From an uncultured bacterium (GTDB lineage: Bacteria; Vulcanimicrobiota; CADAWZ01), in the NCBI GenBank assembly GCA_949288455.1, contig CASEKF010000041.1, positions 1 to 21,677 of the forward strand: 21,677 nucleotides of DNA, in the 5' to 3' direction. The number at the start of each line of letters is the position of its first letter. The stretch's first letter is position 1. Below, piece by piece: positions 14,797-21,677 of this stretch. Both the position numbers and the translations under genes were made by a program. Under the pieces are notes generated by a model, which worked only from the letters and a program-made list of their open reading frames with translations, was not told where the DNA came from and did not search any database.

Positions 14797-14855
14797 TCAA
14801 TATTAATAAATAACGGCATGCCTAAATTAGGCATGCCGTTATTTATTAATATTGA
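14797..14855. terminator. Perfect 29-bp-arm palindrome at the rlmB 3' end
   Basis: Arms 14797-14825 and 14827-14855 are exact reverse complements around one central base (14826). The core AACGGCATGCC is GC-rich and the outer parts are AT-rich. The rlmB stop codon (14846-14848) and last codons lie inside the right arm. It probably ends the rlmB transcript on the minus strand and insulates the WEDPW pair downstream. Confidence 0.85.
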
Positions 14856-15598
14856 CTTCTGCGAAAATTCATAATTTCATAAATAATTAAGGCTCCGGCT
14901 ACGGAAGCGTTTAAAGATTCTATTTTACCTAGAAGCGGTATGCTTATTTTTAAATCGCATACGCTCAATAATCTTTTGTCTAGACCTCTCCCTTCAGCTC
15001 CGACTAGTAAACATATAGGCCCTGCGTAATCTGCGCTTCTGTAATTTTCGCCTTCAAAAGGACAAGTTCCAATAATTTTTATTCCTTTCGATTTCATATC
15101 TATAATAGATTCATACAGATTGTCTACTCTAGCGACAGGAATATAAGCGTCCGCGCCTGAGGCTGTTTTTGAGACTGCGCTTGTAAGACCTACGGATTTA
15201 TTTTTTGGAATTAATATTCCATGAACTCCGGCTCCGTCGCAAGTCCTAATTAAAGAACCAAGATTATGAGGATCCTGAATCTGAAAACATCCTAAAAAAA
15301 AGGCGGGTTCTTTTTTTTCGTTAGGAATTTCCATTAAATCGTCGTATGACGCATATTTTCTTTCGGCAATCCTTAGTATAATTCCTTGATGATTGCCTCC
15401 TTTGCTTAATTCGTCGAGTTTTCTTTTATCGGCGGATTTGCAGGGGATTCCTTTTTTTTCCGCTAATCTTCTTATTGCGGCAAGGTTAGGATCTACGCCA
15501 TGTTCGGGTATATAAAGCTTTTCAGGGAAAATTGTGTCTGACAATAAAGCTTCTTTTACGGCATTTCTGCCAAAAATTACGTCTTTTTTATGGTCCAT
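14846..15598 (-). CDS. rlmB: TrmH/RlmB-family 23S rRNA 2'-O-methyltransferase
   Basis: The 250-residue product is a SPOUT-class methyltransferase, in E. coli the enzyme that methylates G2251 of 23S rRNA with S-adenosylmethionine. An N-terminal RNA-binding domain (about 5-80, starting DVIFGRNAVKEAL) precedes the trefoil-knot catalytic domain. The three SPOUT motifs are QDPHNLGSLIRTCDGAGVHG (near 107-126), LLVGAEGRGLD and IPLLGKIESLNASVAGALIIYE. The gene overlaps the end of cysS by 22 nt; its GGAGG lies inside cysS, 6 nt before the ATG, so translation is coupled. The cysS-rlmB order is a common one. Another TrmH-family target cannot be fully excluded. Confidence 0.92.
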   Translation of the reverse strand: MDHKKDVIFGRNAVKEALLSDTIFPEKLYIPEHGVDPNLAAIRRLAEKKGIPCKSADKRKLDELSKGGNHQGIILRIAERKYASYDDLMEIPNEKKEPAFFLGCFQIQDPHNLGSLIRTCDGAGVHGILIPKNKSVGLTSAVSKTASGADAYIPVARVDNLYESIIDMKSKGIKIIGTCPFEGENYRSADYAGPICLLVGAEGRGLDKRLLSVCDLKISIPLLGKIESLNASVAGALIIYEIMNFRRSQY

Positions 15599-17016
15599 GA
15601 GCTTCCTCCGGGAGAATCTTGAACAATAATGCCTTTAGAAGCCAGTATGCTTCTTATGTCGTCTGCCAGTTTAAAATTACGTTCTTGTCTGGCTTTTTGT
15701 CGCTCTTCCATCAAGTTTTTTAATTCTTCCGGGAGCTCTCTTTTTTCCGCGGCTTTCTTTAGTTCTAGTCCCAGTATGTCGTCTATGGAAAAAAGTATAT
15801 TTAAAATAATTTCCGCTTGTTCTTTCGATATGCGTTTCGACGCCATAACTGAATTGATTTCCGATATTCCTGAAAATAAAGCTGCGAGAGCCTGAGGAGT
15901 ATTTAAATCATCCGCTATTTTTTCTTCAAATTCGCTTTTTGTTTTTAAGATTATATTTTGAATCGCATTAGTTTCTATGTCCGATTGATTTTCTGTGACT
16001 GAAGATAGTCTTCTTACAAATTCTTGTAATCCGTACACTGTGTTTTCGGAATCTTCCAATGCTTTTAAAGTGAAGTTTAATCTGGTTCCGTAATGGTTAG
16101 ATATATAAAAATATCTTAGGGCGGTAGGGGAATAAAATTTTTTAGTTTTTGTTTTTCCTTGCGTCAAATCTCTCAACGTATAAAAGTTACCTAGGGATTT
16201 ACTCATTTTTTGATTTTCAGATAATAGATGTTCGCAATGAACCCAGTATTTGACGAATTTTTTGCCGGTTAAGGCTTCCGATTGCGCTAGTTCGTTTTCA
16301 TGGTGAGGAAATATATTGTCGACTCCTCCCATATGGATATCGAACGTTTCCCCAAGATATTTCATACTCATAGCGCTGCATTCTATATGCCAGCCTGGAC
16401 GGCCTTTACCCAATTCTGTTTCCCAAAAGACGTTTCCATCTTGAATATCCCAAGCTTTCCAGAGAGCAAAATCACACGCTTGATCTTTAGCGTATTCGTC
16501 GTTATTAATTCTTACGCCGCATTTCATTTCTGATCTATCAAGGCGAATTAATTGCCCATATTTCGGAAACTTATCTATTGAGAAATAATAGCTTCCGTCG
16601 CTGCCTTTATATGCTATGCCTTTTTTGAGCAATCCTTTTATCATAGACGTTATTTCAGGTATATGCTCCGAAGCTTTAGGGTATACGTCCGCTTTAATTA
16701 TGTTCAAAGATTCTAAATCTTCGTTAAAAGCTTTTTCATAAGGCGCGGTTAGTTGTTGAAGAGTTTTATTTTCAGATATGCATCTTCTTATAATTTTATC
16801 TTCCACATCCGTTATATTCATGACGTGATAGACTTTATATCCAAAGTATTTTAAGGTTCGTTTTACTAAGTCTTCCGCGCAATAAGAACGCAAGTTGCCG
16901 ATATGGGCAAAATTATAAACTGTTGGACCGCAAGTATATAATTTGACTGCTTCTGAACTAATCGGTTTAAATTCTTCTTTCTTTTTTGATAACGTATTAT
17001 ATAGTTTTAATTTCAT
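15577..17016 (-). CDS. cysS: Cysteinyl-tRNA synthetase
   Basis: A class I aminoacyl-tRNA synthetase of 479 residues that charges tRNA-Cys in the cytoplasm. The HIGH-type motif is H38-I-G-N41 within CGPTVYNFAHIGN, and KMSKS is at 270-274. The zinc site that selects cysteine is complete: C29, C213 in WHIECSAMS, H238 and E242. The C-terminal part (about 310-479) is the DALR/anticodon-binding region. GGAAG lies 6 nt before the ATG. It is followed by rlmB with overlap, and is preceded after 73 nt by the receiver-domain gene on the same strand. Confidence 0.97.
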   Translation of the reverse strand: MKLKLYNTLSKKKEEFKPISSEAVKLYTCGPTVYNFAHIGNLRSYCAEDLVKRTLKYFGYKVYHVMNITDVEDKIIRRCISENKTLQQLTAPYEKAFNEDLESLNIIKADVYPKASEHIPEITSMIKGLLKKGIAYKGSDGSYYFSIDKFPKYGQLIRLDRSEMKCGVRINNDEYAKDQACDFALWKAWDIQDGNVFWETELGKGRPGWHIECSAMSMKYLGETFDIHMGGVDNIFPHHENELAQSEALTGKKFVKYWVHCEHLLSENQKMSKSLGNFYTLRDLTQGKTKTKKFYSPTALRYFYISNHYGTRLNFTLKALEDSENTVYGLQEFVRRLSSVTENQSDIETNAIQNIILKTKSEFEEKIADDLNTPQALAALFSGISEINSVMASKRISKEQAEIILNILFSIDDILGLELKKAAEKRELPEELKNLMEERQKARQERNFKLADDIRSILASKGIIVQDSPGGSSWTIKKT

Positions 17017-17062
17017 AAATAACTTCCGTTGTTTTTATTAAAAAGGCAAGTCCGTTTAGAAA

Positions 17063-17085
17063 GGCTTTCTTTTAAATTTAAAGCC
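17063..17085 (-). terminator. Weak hairpin between receiver gene and cysS
   Basis: On the minus strand GGCTTT / AAAGCC (17085-17080 and 17068-17063) enclose an 11-nt loop and are followed by TTTCT. The stem is only 6 bp, so it may attenuate rather than stop transcription into cysS. Confidence 0.3.
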
Positions 17086-17089
17086 GCTT

Positions 17090-17713
17090 TTATATTTCTT
17101 CGTCGTCTATCGCGTCTAAAAATAAGGCGTTGATCGAACTTGTAGAATTTTCCGGTTCCTCGTTTGATTCCGCTTTATTTTCTTGAACCATACTGACGGA
17201 AGTTGAGCTGCCTTCAAAGTTAAGAAAAAGTTTAGGATTTGATTTTTTTTCGTTTTCTATATCTTCTTCCTGTTGGTTTAACCTAATTTCTTCGTCATTA
17301 GGTTTTTCTTTTAAATTATTGTCTTTTTGCATGATGTCTTCGTTAATCTTTCCATTCGTAAGGCCTTTTATAACTCCTAAAAGCTTAATAACGCTAAAAG
17401 GTTTTTGAATGCTTATAAAACTAGGGTCGTCGGAGATGTAAACGGGATGTCCCGGAGTGTATAGCGCTATAAATGGAATTTTTTCCGCAAATTCCGTATT
17501 CCTGACACTTGTATAAAATTCTTCAAGATTTTGAAATTCTTGACTATCTGAGACTAAAAGCAAATCCGGTTTATGAATTTTTATTAAATTTAGAGCTTCG
17601 TCGCTGTTGTCGGCAAAGATAACTTTGCCTTCAAATCCCTCTAAATCGGTGAAAGCTATTTCCAATATTGACTTTGTGATCGCGCTGGTCTCCGCTATAA
17701 GAATGCTTTTCAT
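17090..17713 (-). CDS. Degenerate receiver-domain protein with acidic tail
   Basis: Residues 1-120 have the alternating strand/helix pattern of a two-component receiver domain (ILIAETS..., PDLLLVSD, IQKPF). The usual phosphorylation set is altered: the acidic pair after strand 1 is E8-T9 instead of D-D, and the position of the phospho-aspartate holds S55 with D56 next to it. K104 of the KPF motif is kept. This suggests a pseudo-receiver that works by binding rather than phosphotransfer. Residues 121-207 are Asn/Glu/Ser-rich, acidic and probably disordered, ending AIDDEEI. AAAGGGAG lies about 15 nt before the ATG, longer than usual. No kinase is adjacent. It sits upstream of cysS and may be transcribed with it. 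Confidence 0.7.
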   Translation of the reverse strand: MKSILIAETSAITKSILEIAFTDLEGFEGKVIFADNSDEALNLIKIHKPDLLLVSDSQEFQNLEEFYTSVRNTEFAEKIPFIALYTPGHPVYISDDPSFISIQKPFSVIKLLGVIKGLTNGKINEDIMQKDNNLKEKPNDEEIRLNQQEEDIENEKKSNPKLFLNFEGSSTSVSMVQENKAESNEEPENSTSSINALFLDAIDDEEI

Positions 17714-17768
17714 AATCTTGAAATTAGACTCCCTTTCATACTTTTAGGCAATAGATTGAAAAACGTTT

Positions 17769-17797
17769 TTGACAATTTTTATTTATGCTTATTTTAT
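17769..17797 (+). promoter_or_regulatory. Promoter of the murA-mreB operon
   Basis: A perfect TTGACA (17769-17774), a 17-bp spacer and TTTTAT (17792-17797). Transcription would start near 17804, giving a leader of about 140 nt before the murA start at 17946. Confidence 0.6.
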
Positions 17798-17945
17798 CGC
17801 TTTTCCTTCTTTTTTTTGATTTTACTAAGAAAGCTGAAGCTAGTAGAATAGTAGCGGCTTGTATTTATGAGGCAATACAAAAATAGAGGAAAATTATACT
17901 TAAAGAGGAAATTTGTTAACTGAGAATTTGTTGTTGGGGGTAATT

Positions 17946-19199
17946 TTGTCTTATTTAAAAATAGTGGGAGGCTCTCATTTGCGCGGAGAAATCGAAGTTA
18001 GCGGAGCTAAAAACGCAGCTCTTCCCGTTATGGCCGCTTCTATTCTGACCGATGAAGACGTATTGCTTAGAAGAATTCCGGATATAAGCGACGTATGGAT
18101 TATGGCCGATATATTGAGAAGTCTTGGAGCTAAGGTTGCGTTTGAAGGCAAAGGAGATATGACGATTAATTGTTCCGATATTTCATGCGTTTCGCCTCCT
18201 TATGAACTTGTAGGAAAAATGAACGCTTCATTTGACGTTACGGGACCTTTATTAGCTCGTTTTGGAGAAGCTAAGGTTCCTCTTCCGGGAGGTTGTAATT
18301 TAGGGAGTAGACCCGTAGATATGCATGTGGAAGCCTTTAGAATTTTAGGGGCTGAAGTCGTATGTCAACACGGTTTTGTTCATGCTAAGGCTAAAACTTT
18401 GCAAGGCAATAAGATTCGGTTTCGAAGAATTAGCGTGGGGGCTACTAAAAACGCTATGATGACCGCTGTTAAAGTAGATGGGATAACCGTTCTTGAAAAT
18501 GCCGCTATGGAGCCTGAAATCGTTGATTTAGCCGTTTTTTTAAACGCTATGGGGGCTAGGATAACTGGTATAGGCAGCAATACGATAGTTATCGAAGGAG
18601 TAAAAAAACTTAGCGGAGTATCTTACGAGATAATACCCGACCGAATTTTGACCGGGACATATCTGGCGGCGGCGGCGGTAACCGGAGGTTCGGTGACAGT
18701 AATTAGAACTTGGCCGGATTTTCTCGAATCATTTATTTCAGCGATGAGATCTGCCGGTCAGAAGATAATATGCGGAAAAGATTATGTTAAATTGGAAAAA
18801 ACGGAAAAAATTTTGCCAATTGAAATATCTTCTTCTCCTCATCCTGGTTTCCCGACGGATCTCCAGCCCGTCATTACGGCGATGTTGACAATTGCCGAAG
18901 GGACTAGCGTGGTTACCGAAAATATTTTCGATAGACGTTTTATGTATGTCGATGAACTCAGGCGTTTGGGAGCAAGTCTGTCCGTATCGGATAGGACGTG
19001 TATAATACGCGGAGTTCCAAAATTATTTGGAGCTCCTGTGAAAGCTCACGATATAAGAGCCGGAGGAGCTATAATAGCCGCTTGTCTGGCTGCCGAAGGC
19101 GAATCTACTATAACAGGCCTTGAATTTATTGACAGAGGGCATGAAAAGATAGAGTCTGTTCTAAGCGATCTGGGAGCCAATATTCGGAGGATCGGATGA
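17946..19199 (+). CDS. murA: UDP-N-acetylglucosamine 1-carboxyvinyltransferase MurA
   Basis: MurA catalyses the first committed step of peptidoglycan synthesis, moving enolpyruvyl from PEP to UDP-GlcNAc in the cytoplasm. I choose the TTG at 17946, which has a G-run (17936-17940) before it. This start puts the substrate-binding lysine and asparagine of GAKNAALP at K22 and N23, the same numbers as E. coli MurA, and gives 417 residues. An in-frame TTG at 17913, preceded by AGAGGAA, is the alternative and would add 11 residues. The catalytic loop PLPGGCNLGSRPVD keeps the cysteine (C117) that fosfomycin attacks, so intrinsic resistance by a Cys-to-Asp change is not expected. FPTDLQP and the C-terminal DIRAGGAI are also present. 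The TGA stop overlaps the mreB ATG by 4 nt. Confidence 0.96.
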   Translation: MSYLKIVGGSHLRGEIEVSGAKNAALPVMAASILTDEDVLLRRIPDISDVWIMADILRSLGAKVAFEGKGDMTINCSDISCVSPPYELVGKMNASFDVTGPLLARFGEAKVPLPGGCNLGSRPVDMHVEAFRILGAEVVCQHGFVHAKAKTLQGNKIRFRRISVGATKNAMMTAVKVDGITVLENAAMEPEIVDLAVFLNAMGARITGIGSNTIVIEGVKKLSGVSYEIIPDRILTGTYLAAAAVTGGSVTVIRTWPDFLESFISAMRSAGQKIICGKDYVKLEKTEKILPIEISSSPHPGFPTDLQPVITAMLTIAEGTSVVTENIFDRRFMYVDELRRLGASLSVSDRTCIIRGVPKLFGAPVKAHDIRAGGAIIAACLAAEGESTITGLEFIDRGHEKIESVLSDLGANIRRIG

Positions 19200-20182
19200 C
19201 TACTTTAGGTTTGGATTTGGGGACTGCTTCCGTTCTAGTCTATATAGAGGGCAGAGGAATCGTTTTGACGGAGCCTTCGGTTGTAGCCATCGATAAAAAT
19301 ACGGAGCGAAGCGTAGCCGTTGGCGAACAGGCGCGTCAGATGCTTGGGAAGACTCCTGCCAATATAGTCGCTATACGCCCTATTAGAGACGGAGTTATAG
19401 CCGATTATGAAATTACCGAATCTATGCTTAAATACTTTATAAAAAGGGTTATGGGAGGTGGATTTTGCATGCTTCGCCCATCTGTCGTAGTTTGCGTTCC
19501 GGCCTCTGTTACAAGCGTGGAAAGAAGAGCCGTGATAGAAGCCGCAATATCTGCCGGAGCTAAGAGAGTAGCCGTTATAGAAGAGCCTATGGCCGCGGCC
19601 TTAGGAGCTGGAATAGACGTGGACCGTCCATATGCGGGCGCCGTTATGGATATTGGAGGAGGGACTACGGATATAGCCGTAATTTCTTTAGGCGGTATTG
19701 TCGTTAGTCGTTCTGTTCCTGTAGCCGGAAATAAGATGGACGAGGCTATTGTAAAATATTTTAAAAATAAGCATAATTTAATTATTGGAGAGAGAGCTGC
19801 CGAAGATTTAAAAATATTACTGGGATGTTCCTGTGATAAAAGAGATTTAAAAACTACGGAACTTAGAGGCAGAAATATAATAAGCAATCTTCCTTCTAGC
19901 GTAACCGTTACCTCAGCTGATATTGCCGAAGCCATAAGAGAACCTATACGCTCGATGATCGACGCGACTTTGGAGGTTTTGGAAAATACTCCTCCGGAAT
20001 TGGCAGGCGATATTTGGGAGGACGGAATTGTTCTTACCGGCGGAGGAGCTCTTCTGGGGGGCTTAGACAAAATTATTGAAAAAAGGTTCGGCATTCCTGT
20101 GAAAATTGCGGAGGATCCTTTGACCTGCGTAGCTATAGGAGCCGGTATCGCTGAGTCTAGAGGCATCTCTTTTACTACTTAG
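19196..20182 (+). CDS. mreB: Rod-shape-determining actin homologue MreB
   Basis: The 328-residue product has the actin-fold signatures of MreB: phosphate-1 LGLDLGTASVLVY (4-16), EEPMAAALGAGI, phosphate-2 MDIGGGTTDIAVISLGG and the adenosine motif LTGGGALLGGL. It polymerises under the inner membrane and guides the lateral wall-synthesis machinery, so the cell is probably rod-shaped or elongated. The length is slightly shorter than usual at the C-terminus but complete. It starts in an ATGA overlap with murA, so both are made from one message. mreC and mreD do not follow; the next gene is an AsmA/TamB-like gene. The match is to the MreB/Mbl family as a whole, and a second paralog may exist elsewhere. 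Confidence 0.95.
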   Translation: MTTLGLDLGTASVLVYIEGRGIVLTEPSVVAIDKNTERSVAVGEQARQMLGKTPANIVAIRPIRDGVIADYEITESMLKYFIKRVMGGGFCMLRPSVVVCVPASVTSVERRAVIEAAISAGAKRVAVIEEPMAAALGAGIDVDRPYAGAVMDIGGGTTDIAVISLGGIVVSRSVPVAGNKMDEAIVKYFKNKHNLIIGERAAEDLKILLGCSCDKRDLKTTELRGRNIISNLPSSVTVTSADIAEAIREPIRSMIDATLEVLENTPPELAGDIWEDGIVLTGGGALLGGLDKIIEKRFGIPVKIAEDPLTCVAIGAGIAESRGISFTT

Positions 20183-20208
20183 TCTTATTGTTTAGATAAG
20201 CGATAATT

Positions 20209-21204
20209 ATGAAAAAATATTTTTTGTATTTAACTTCTATATTTATAATCTTTTTCATTGCTTTTATAGTTTTTTTTAATTTGCTTCCTGAAATTATAAA
20301 AAAGACTTCGTATTCTTATATTAATGGAACCGTTGATTTTTCTGATTTGAATATAGGTCTTTCTAGCTCCGTAGTTCGAAATTTGGAGCTTAAGGATAAT
20401 GCCGGAGATAAAGTTCTGTCGTTAAGTTCCGTTAAACTAGAATATGATATTCATACTTTACTTTCAGGAGACGTTGTAGGTTCGATAAGAAAAATTTCAA
20501 TCGTTAACCCTAAAATCTTAGTTAAAAGATATAAAAATGGCAATATTAATTTGCTTTCTATTTTGAAAAAATCAAAAAAAGAAAGTAAGAAGGTTAATTG
20601 GAGAGGCGATATCGAAATTTCAGACGGAATTCTTGACATAGTAGCTTATGGTTTTGGTTCTAAACCGCTGAATATTAAATTTCATGATATAGCCGTCGTT
20701 TCTGTTTTTGACGATTATTCCCAAAAATCAAAGATAACGACTTCAGCCTCGGAAAGTTTTCCTTCCAATGCTTCTTGGAAAGCTCAAGGGACTTATTCCA
20801 TCTCGGAACCTTCAGTAAACGTTTCCGGAAATATTTCTAATATAGACGTTCAAAATTGGATAGCCGTTTTATTCCCCTCATATGGAGTTAAAGCGTATTC
20901 GCCTCATTGTTCCGCTTCTTTTAAATTTAGATCTACTTCAGATCTCCTTTCGACATTATTCGAAAATTTATTTGCAGAAATATTTATTTCCGCAAATGTA
21001 AAAAAGATCACTTTGCCTGTTATGTCTCTTAATGCGGATAACTTGCGATTGAAGGTAGGAGTGACGAAGACGGGCGTTTTTTTGAGAGAAGCTTCCGGCA
21101 GCATTTTTAGTTCTCCTTTTAATTTTACCGGCTCTCTTATTGATTTTAAAGGGAAATTTTTAGATTTTCAAGGCGGTATTAAAAATCTTAATCACGATAT
21201 TTGA
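20209..21204 (+). CDS. AsmA/TamB-like envelope protein, N-terminal part ending at in-frame TGA
   Basis: The 331-codon segment has an N-terminal signal anchor (about 4-27) and then the repetitive beta pattern of the AsmA/TamB/YdbH group: 'VDFSDLNIGLSS..VRNLELKD', 'SVKLEYDIHTLLSGDVVGSIRKISIVNPKI', 'GNINLLSIL'. Such proteins form long hydrophobic grooves in the periplasm that carry phospholipid towards the outer membrane. The frame stops at TGA 21202-21204, but the same frame stays open with the same kind of sequence to the window end (next entry), so this TGA lies inside a larger gene. The ATG at 20209 lies 26 nt after mreB, with a poor ribosome binding site. Causes could be a real nonsense mutation, an assembly error or readthrough. 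Family call good, exact member unclear. Confidence 0.75.
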   Translation: MKKYFLYLTSIFIIFFIAFIVFFNLLPEIIKKTSYSYINGTVDFSDLNIGLSSSVVRNLELKDNAGDKVLSLSSVKLEYDIHTLLSGDVVGSIRKISIVNPKILVKRYKNGNINLLSILKKSKKESKKVNWRGDIEISDGILDIVAYGFGSKPLNIKFHDIAVVSVFDDYSQKSKITTSASESFPSNASWKAQGTYSISEPSVNVSGNISNIDVQNWIAVLFPSYGVKAYSPHCSASFKFRSTSDLLSTLFENLFAEIFISANVKKITLPVMSLNADNLRLKVGVTKTGVFLREASGSIFSSPFNFTGSLIDFKGKFLDFQGGIKNLNHDI

Positions 21205-21677
21205 TTGAAAAATCCCTTTTTTCAAAAGCTCGGTGTTAAAGATTTGGTTTCCGGAGGAGCGTCTAATTGTTCTTTGAAGCTATCAGGATCTTTCGACGAT
21301 CCTATGTTGCGCTTAAATCTTAACGGAAATAATATATATATGCGGGATATTGGGGTATGGTCTTATTCTTTAGCTGCGGAAATAAAAAAGAACTTTATCA
21401 GGATTGTGTCGGCTGATTATTCGACCGACTCTTTTTCTTTAAAAGGAGACGGTTGGTTTTTCCCTAAATCGCAAAAACTCCTTTTATCTTTGTCGGCGCT
21501 TGGTTGTCCGCCTTTATTCAATTTGCCTTTGTCTCTTTCTTCGGCAGATTGTAATGTGACCGTTTGCGGGACTATAAAAGATCCTCTGGTTCTGGGAAAC
21601 GTTAACGGCTATGGTATAACGGCTAAGATTAACGGAAGCGAGAAAGCTTTTATAGGCGATGCGGCGTCTGCTTTTTT
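21205..21677 (+). pseudogene. Continuation of the AsmA/TamB-like gene after TGA, cut by window edge
   Basis: In the same frame as the upstream segment, 157 codons run from the base after the TGA to the window end without a stop, with codon usage and repetitive beta pattern like the part before: LKNPFFQKLGVKDLVSGGAS, SLKLSGSFDDPMLRLNLNGN, SSADCNVTVCGTIKDPLVLG. 'L.GSFDDP.L.L.G' and 'GTIKDPL' units are typical of AsmA/TamB repeats. A TTG directly after the TGA could allow reinitiation but has no ribosome binding site. It is labelled as a broken gene only because of the TGA; whether a full-length protein is made is open. Confidence 0.65.

Noticed and set aside
17785-17886. 33-codon frame MLILSLFLLFFDF... 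upstream of murA
   Set aside because: It begins before the predicted transcription start of the murA promoter, has no ribosome binding site, and shows no recognisable family; too weak to call a gene.
19405-20166. 253-codon open frame antisense to mreB
   Set aside because: It is a shadow of the strongly conserved mreB frame; its composition (Ser/Ile/Pro-rich, no motifs) is typical of antisense reading.
21202-21204. UGA recoded as an amino acid, or selenocysteine insertion
   Set aside because: Several genes in the window end correctly in TGA, tryptophan uses TGG, the hairpin after the TGA does not look like a bacterial SECIS element, and AsmA-like proteins are not known selenoproteins.

Overview
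The window is AT-rich, densely coded chromosomal DNA from a bacterium. MreB, the MurA/PbpC peptidoglycan genes and an AsmA/TamB-like protein point to a diderm, walled, probably rod-shaped cell. I cannot name the phylum from the sequence. No phage, transposase, CRISPR, rRNA or tRNA gene was recognised. UGA works as an ordinary stop: speB and pbpC end in TGA, and murA ends in a TGA overlapping the mreB start. Typical ribosome binding sites are AAAGGAG about 10 nt before the start, and TTG/GTG starts are used.

Layout, left to right. (1) 1-3448, plus: the 3' part of a VWA (probably VIT-VWA) protein, an ECF sigma factor and its membrane anti-sigma factor with two zinc-finger-like motifs, closed by a hairpin. 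(2) 3643-5021, plus: a promoter and an ArsB/NhaD-type permease. (3) 5076-6092, minus: a membrane FHA protein with a zinc ribbon, sharing a convergent terminator with the permease. (4) 6093-6894: a gene-poor stretch with what looks like a decayed regulator fragment. (5) 6895-11196, plus: mnmA (CxxC variant lacking the usual second cysteine), an overlapping pbpC, and speB. (6) 11452-12083, plus: a promoter and a small exported protein. (7) 12154-14666, minus: psuG and, upstream of it, two tandem paralogous membrane proteins with repeated WEDPW-type motifs. (8) 14846-17713, minus: rlmB and cysS (overlapping), and a degenerate receiver-domain protein. (9) 17769-21677, plus: a promoter, murA, mreB (4-nt overlap) and an AsmA/TamB-like gene split by an in-frame TGA and running off the right edge.

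How the genes fit together: murA, mreB and pbpC supply precursor synthesis, cytoskeletal guidance and glycan polymerisation/cross-linking, and the AsmA-like protein suggests envelope lipid transport or outer-membrane maintenance. mnmA, cysS and rlmB form a translation group. The sigma/anti-sigma pair probably senses an envelope signal.

The most unusual signals are the in-frame TGA at 21202-21204, the WEDPW tandem-motif proteins, and a series of long, almost loop-free inverted repeats. Some of these repeats act as terminators overlapping stop codons. Two perfect ones, with 14- and 15-bp arms, lie inside the coding regions of pbpC and speB.
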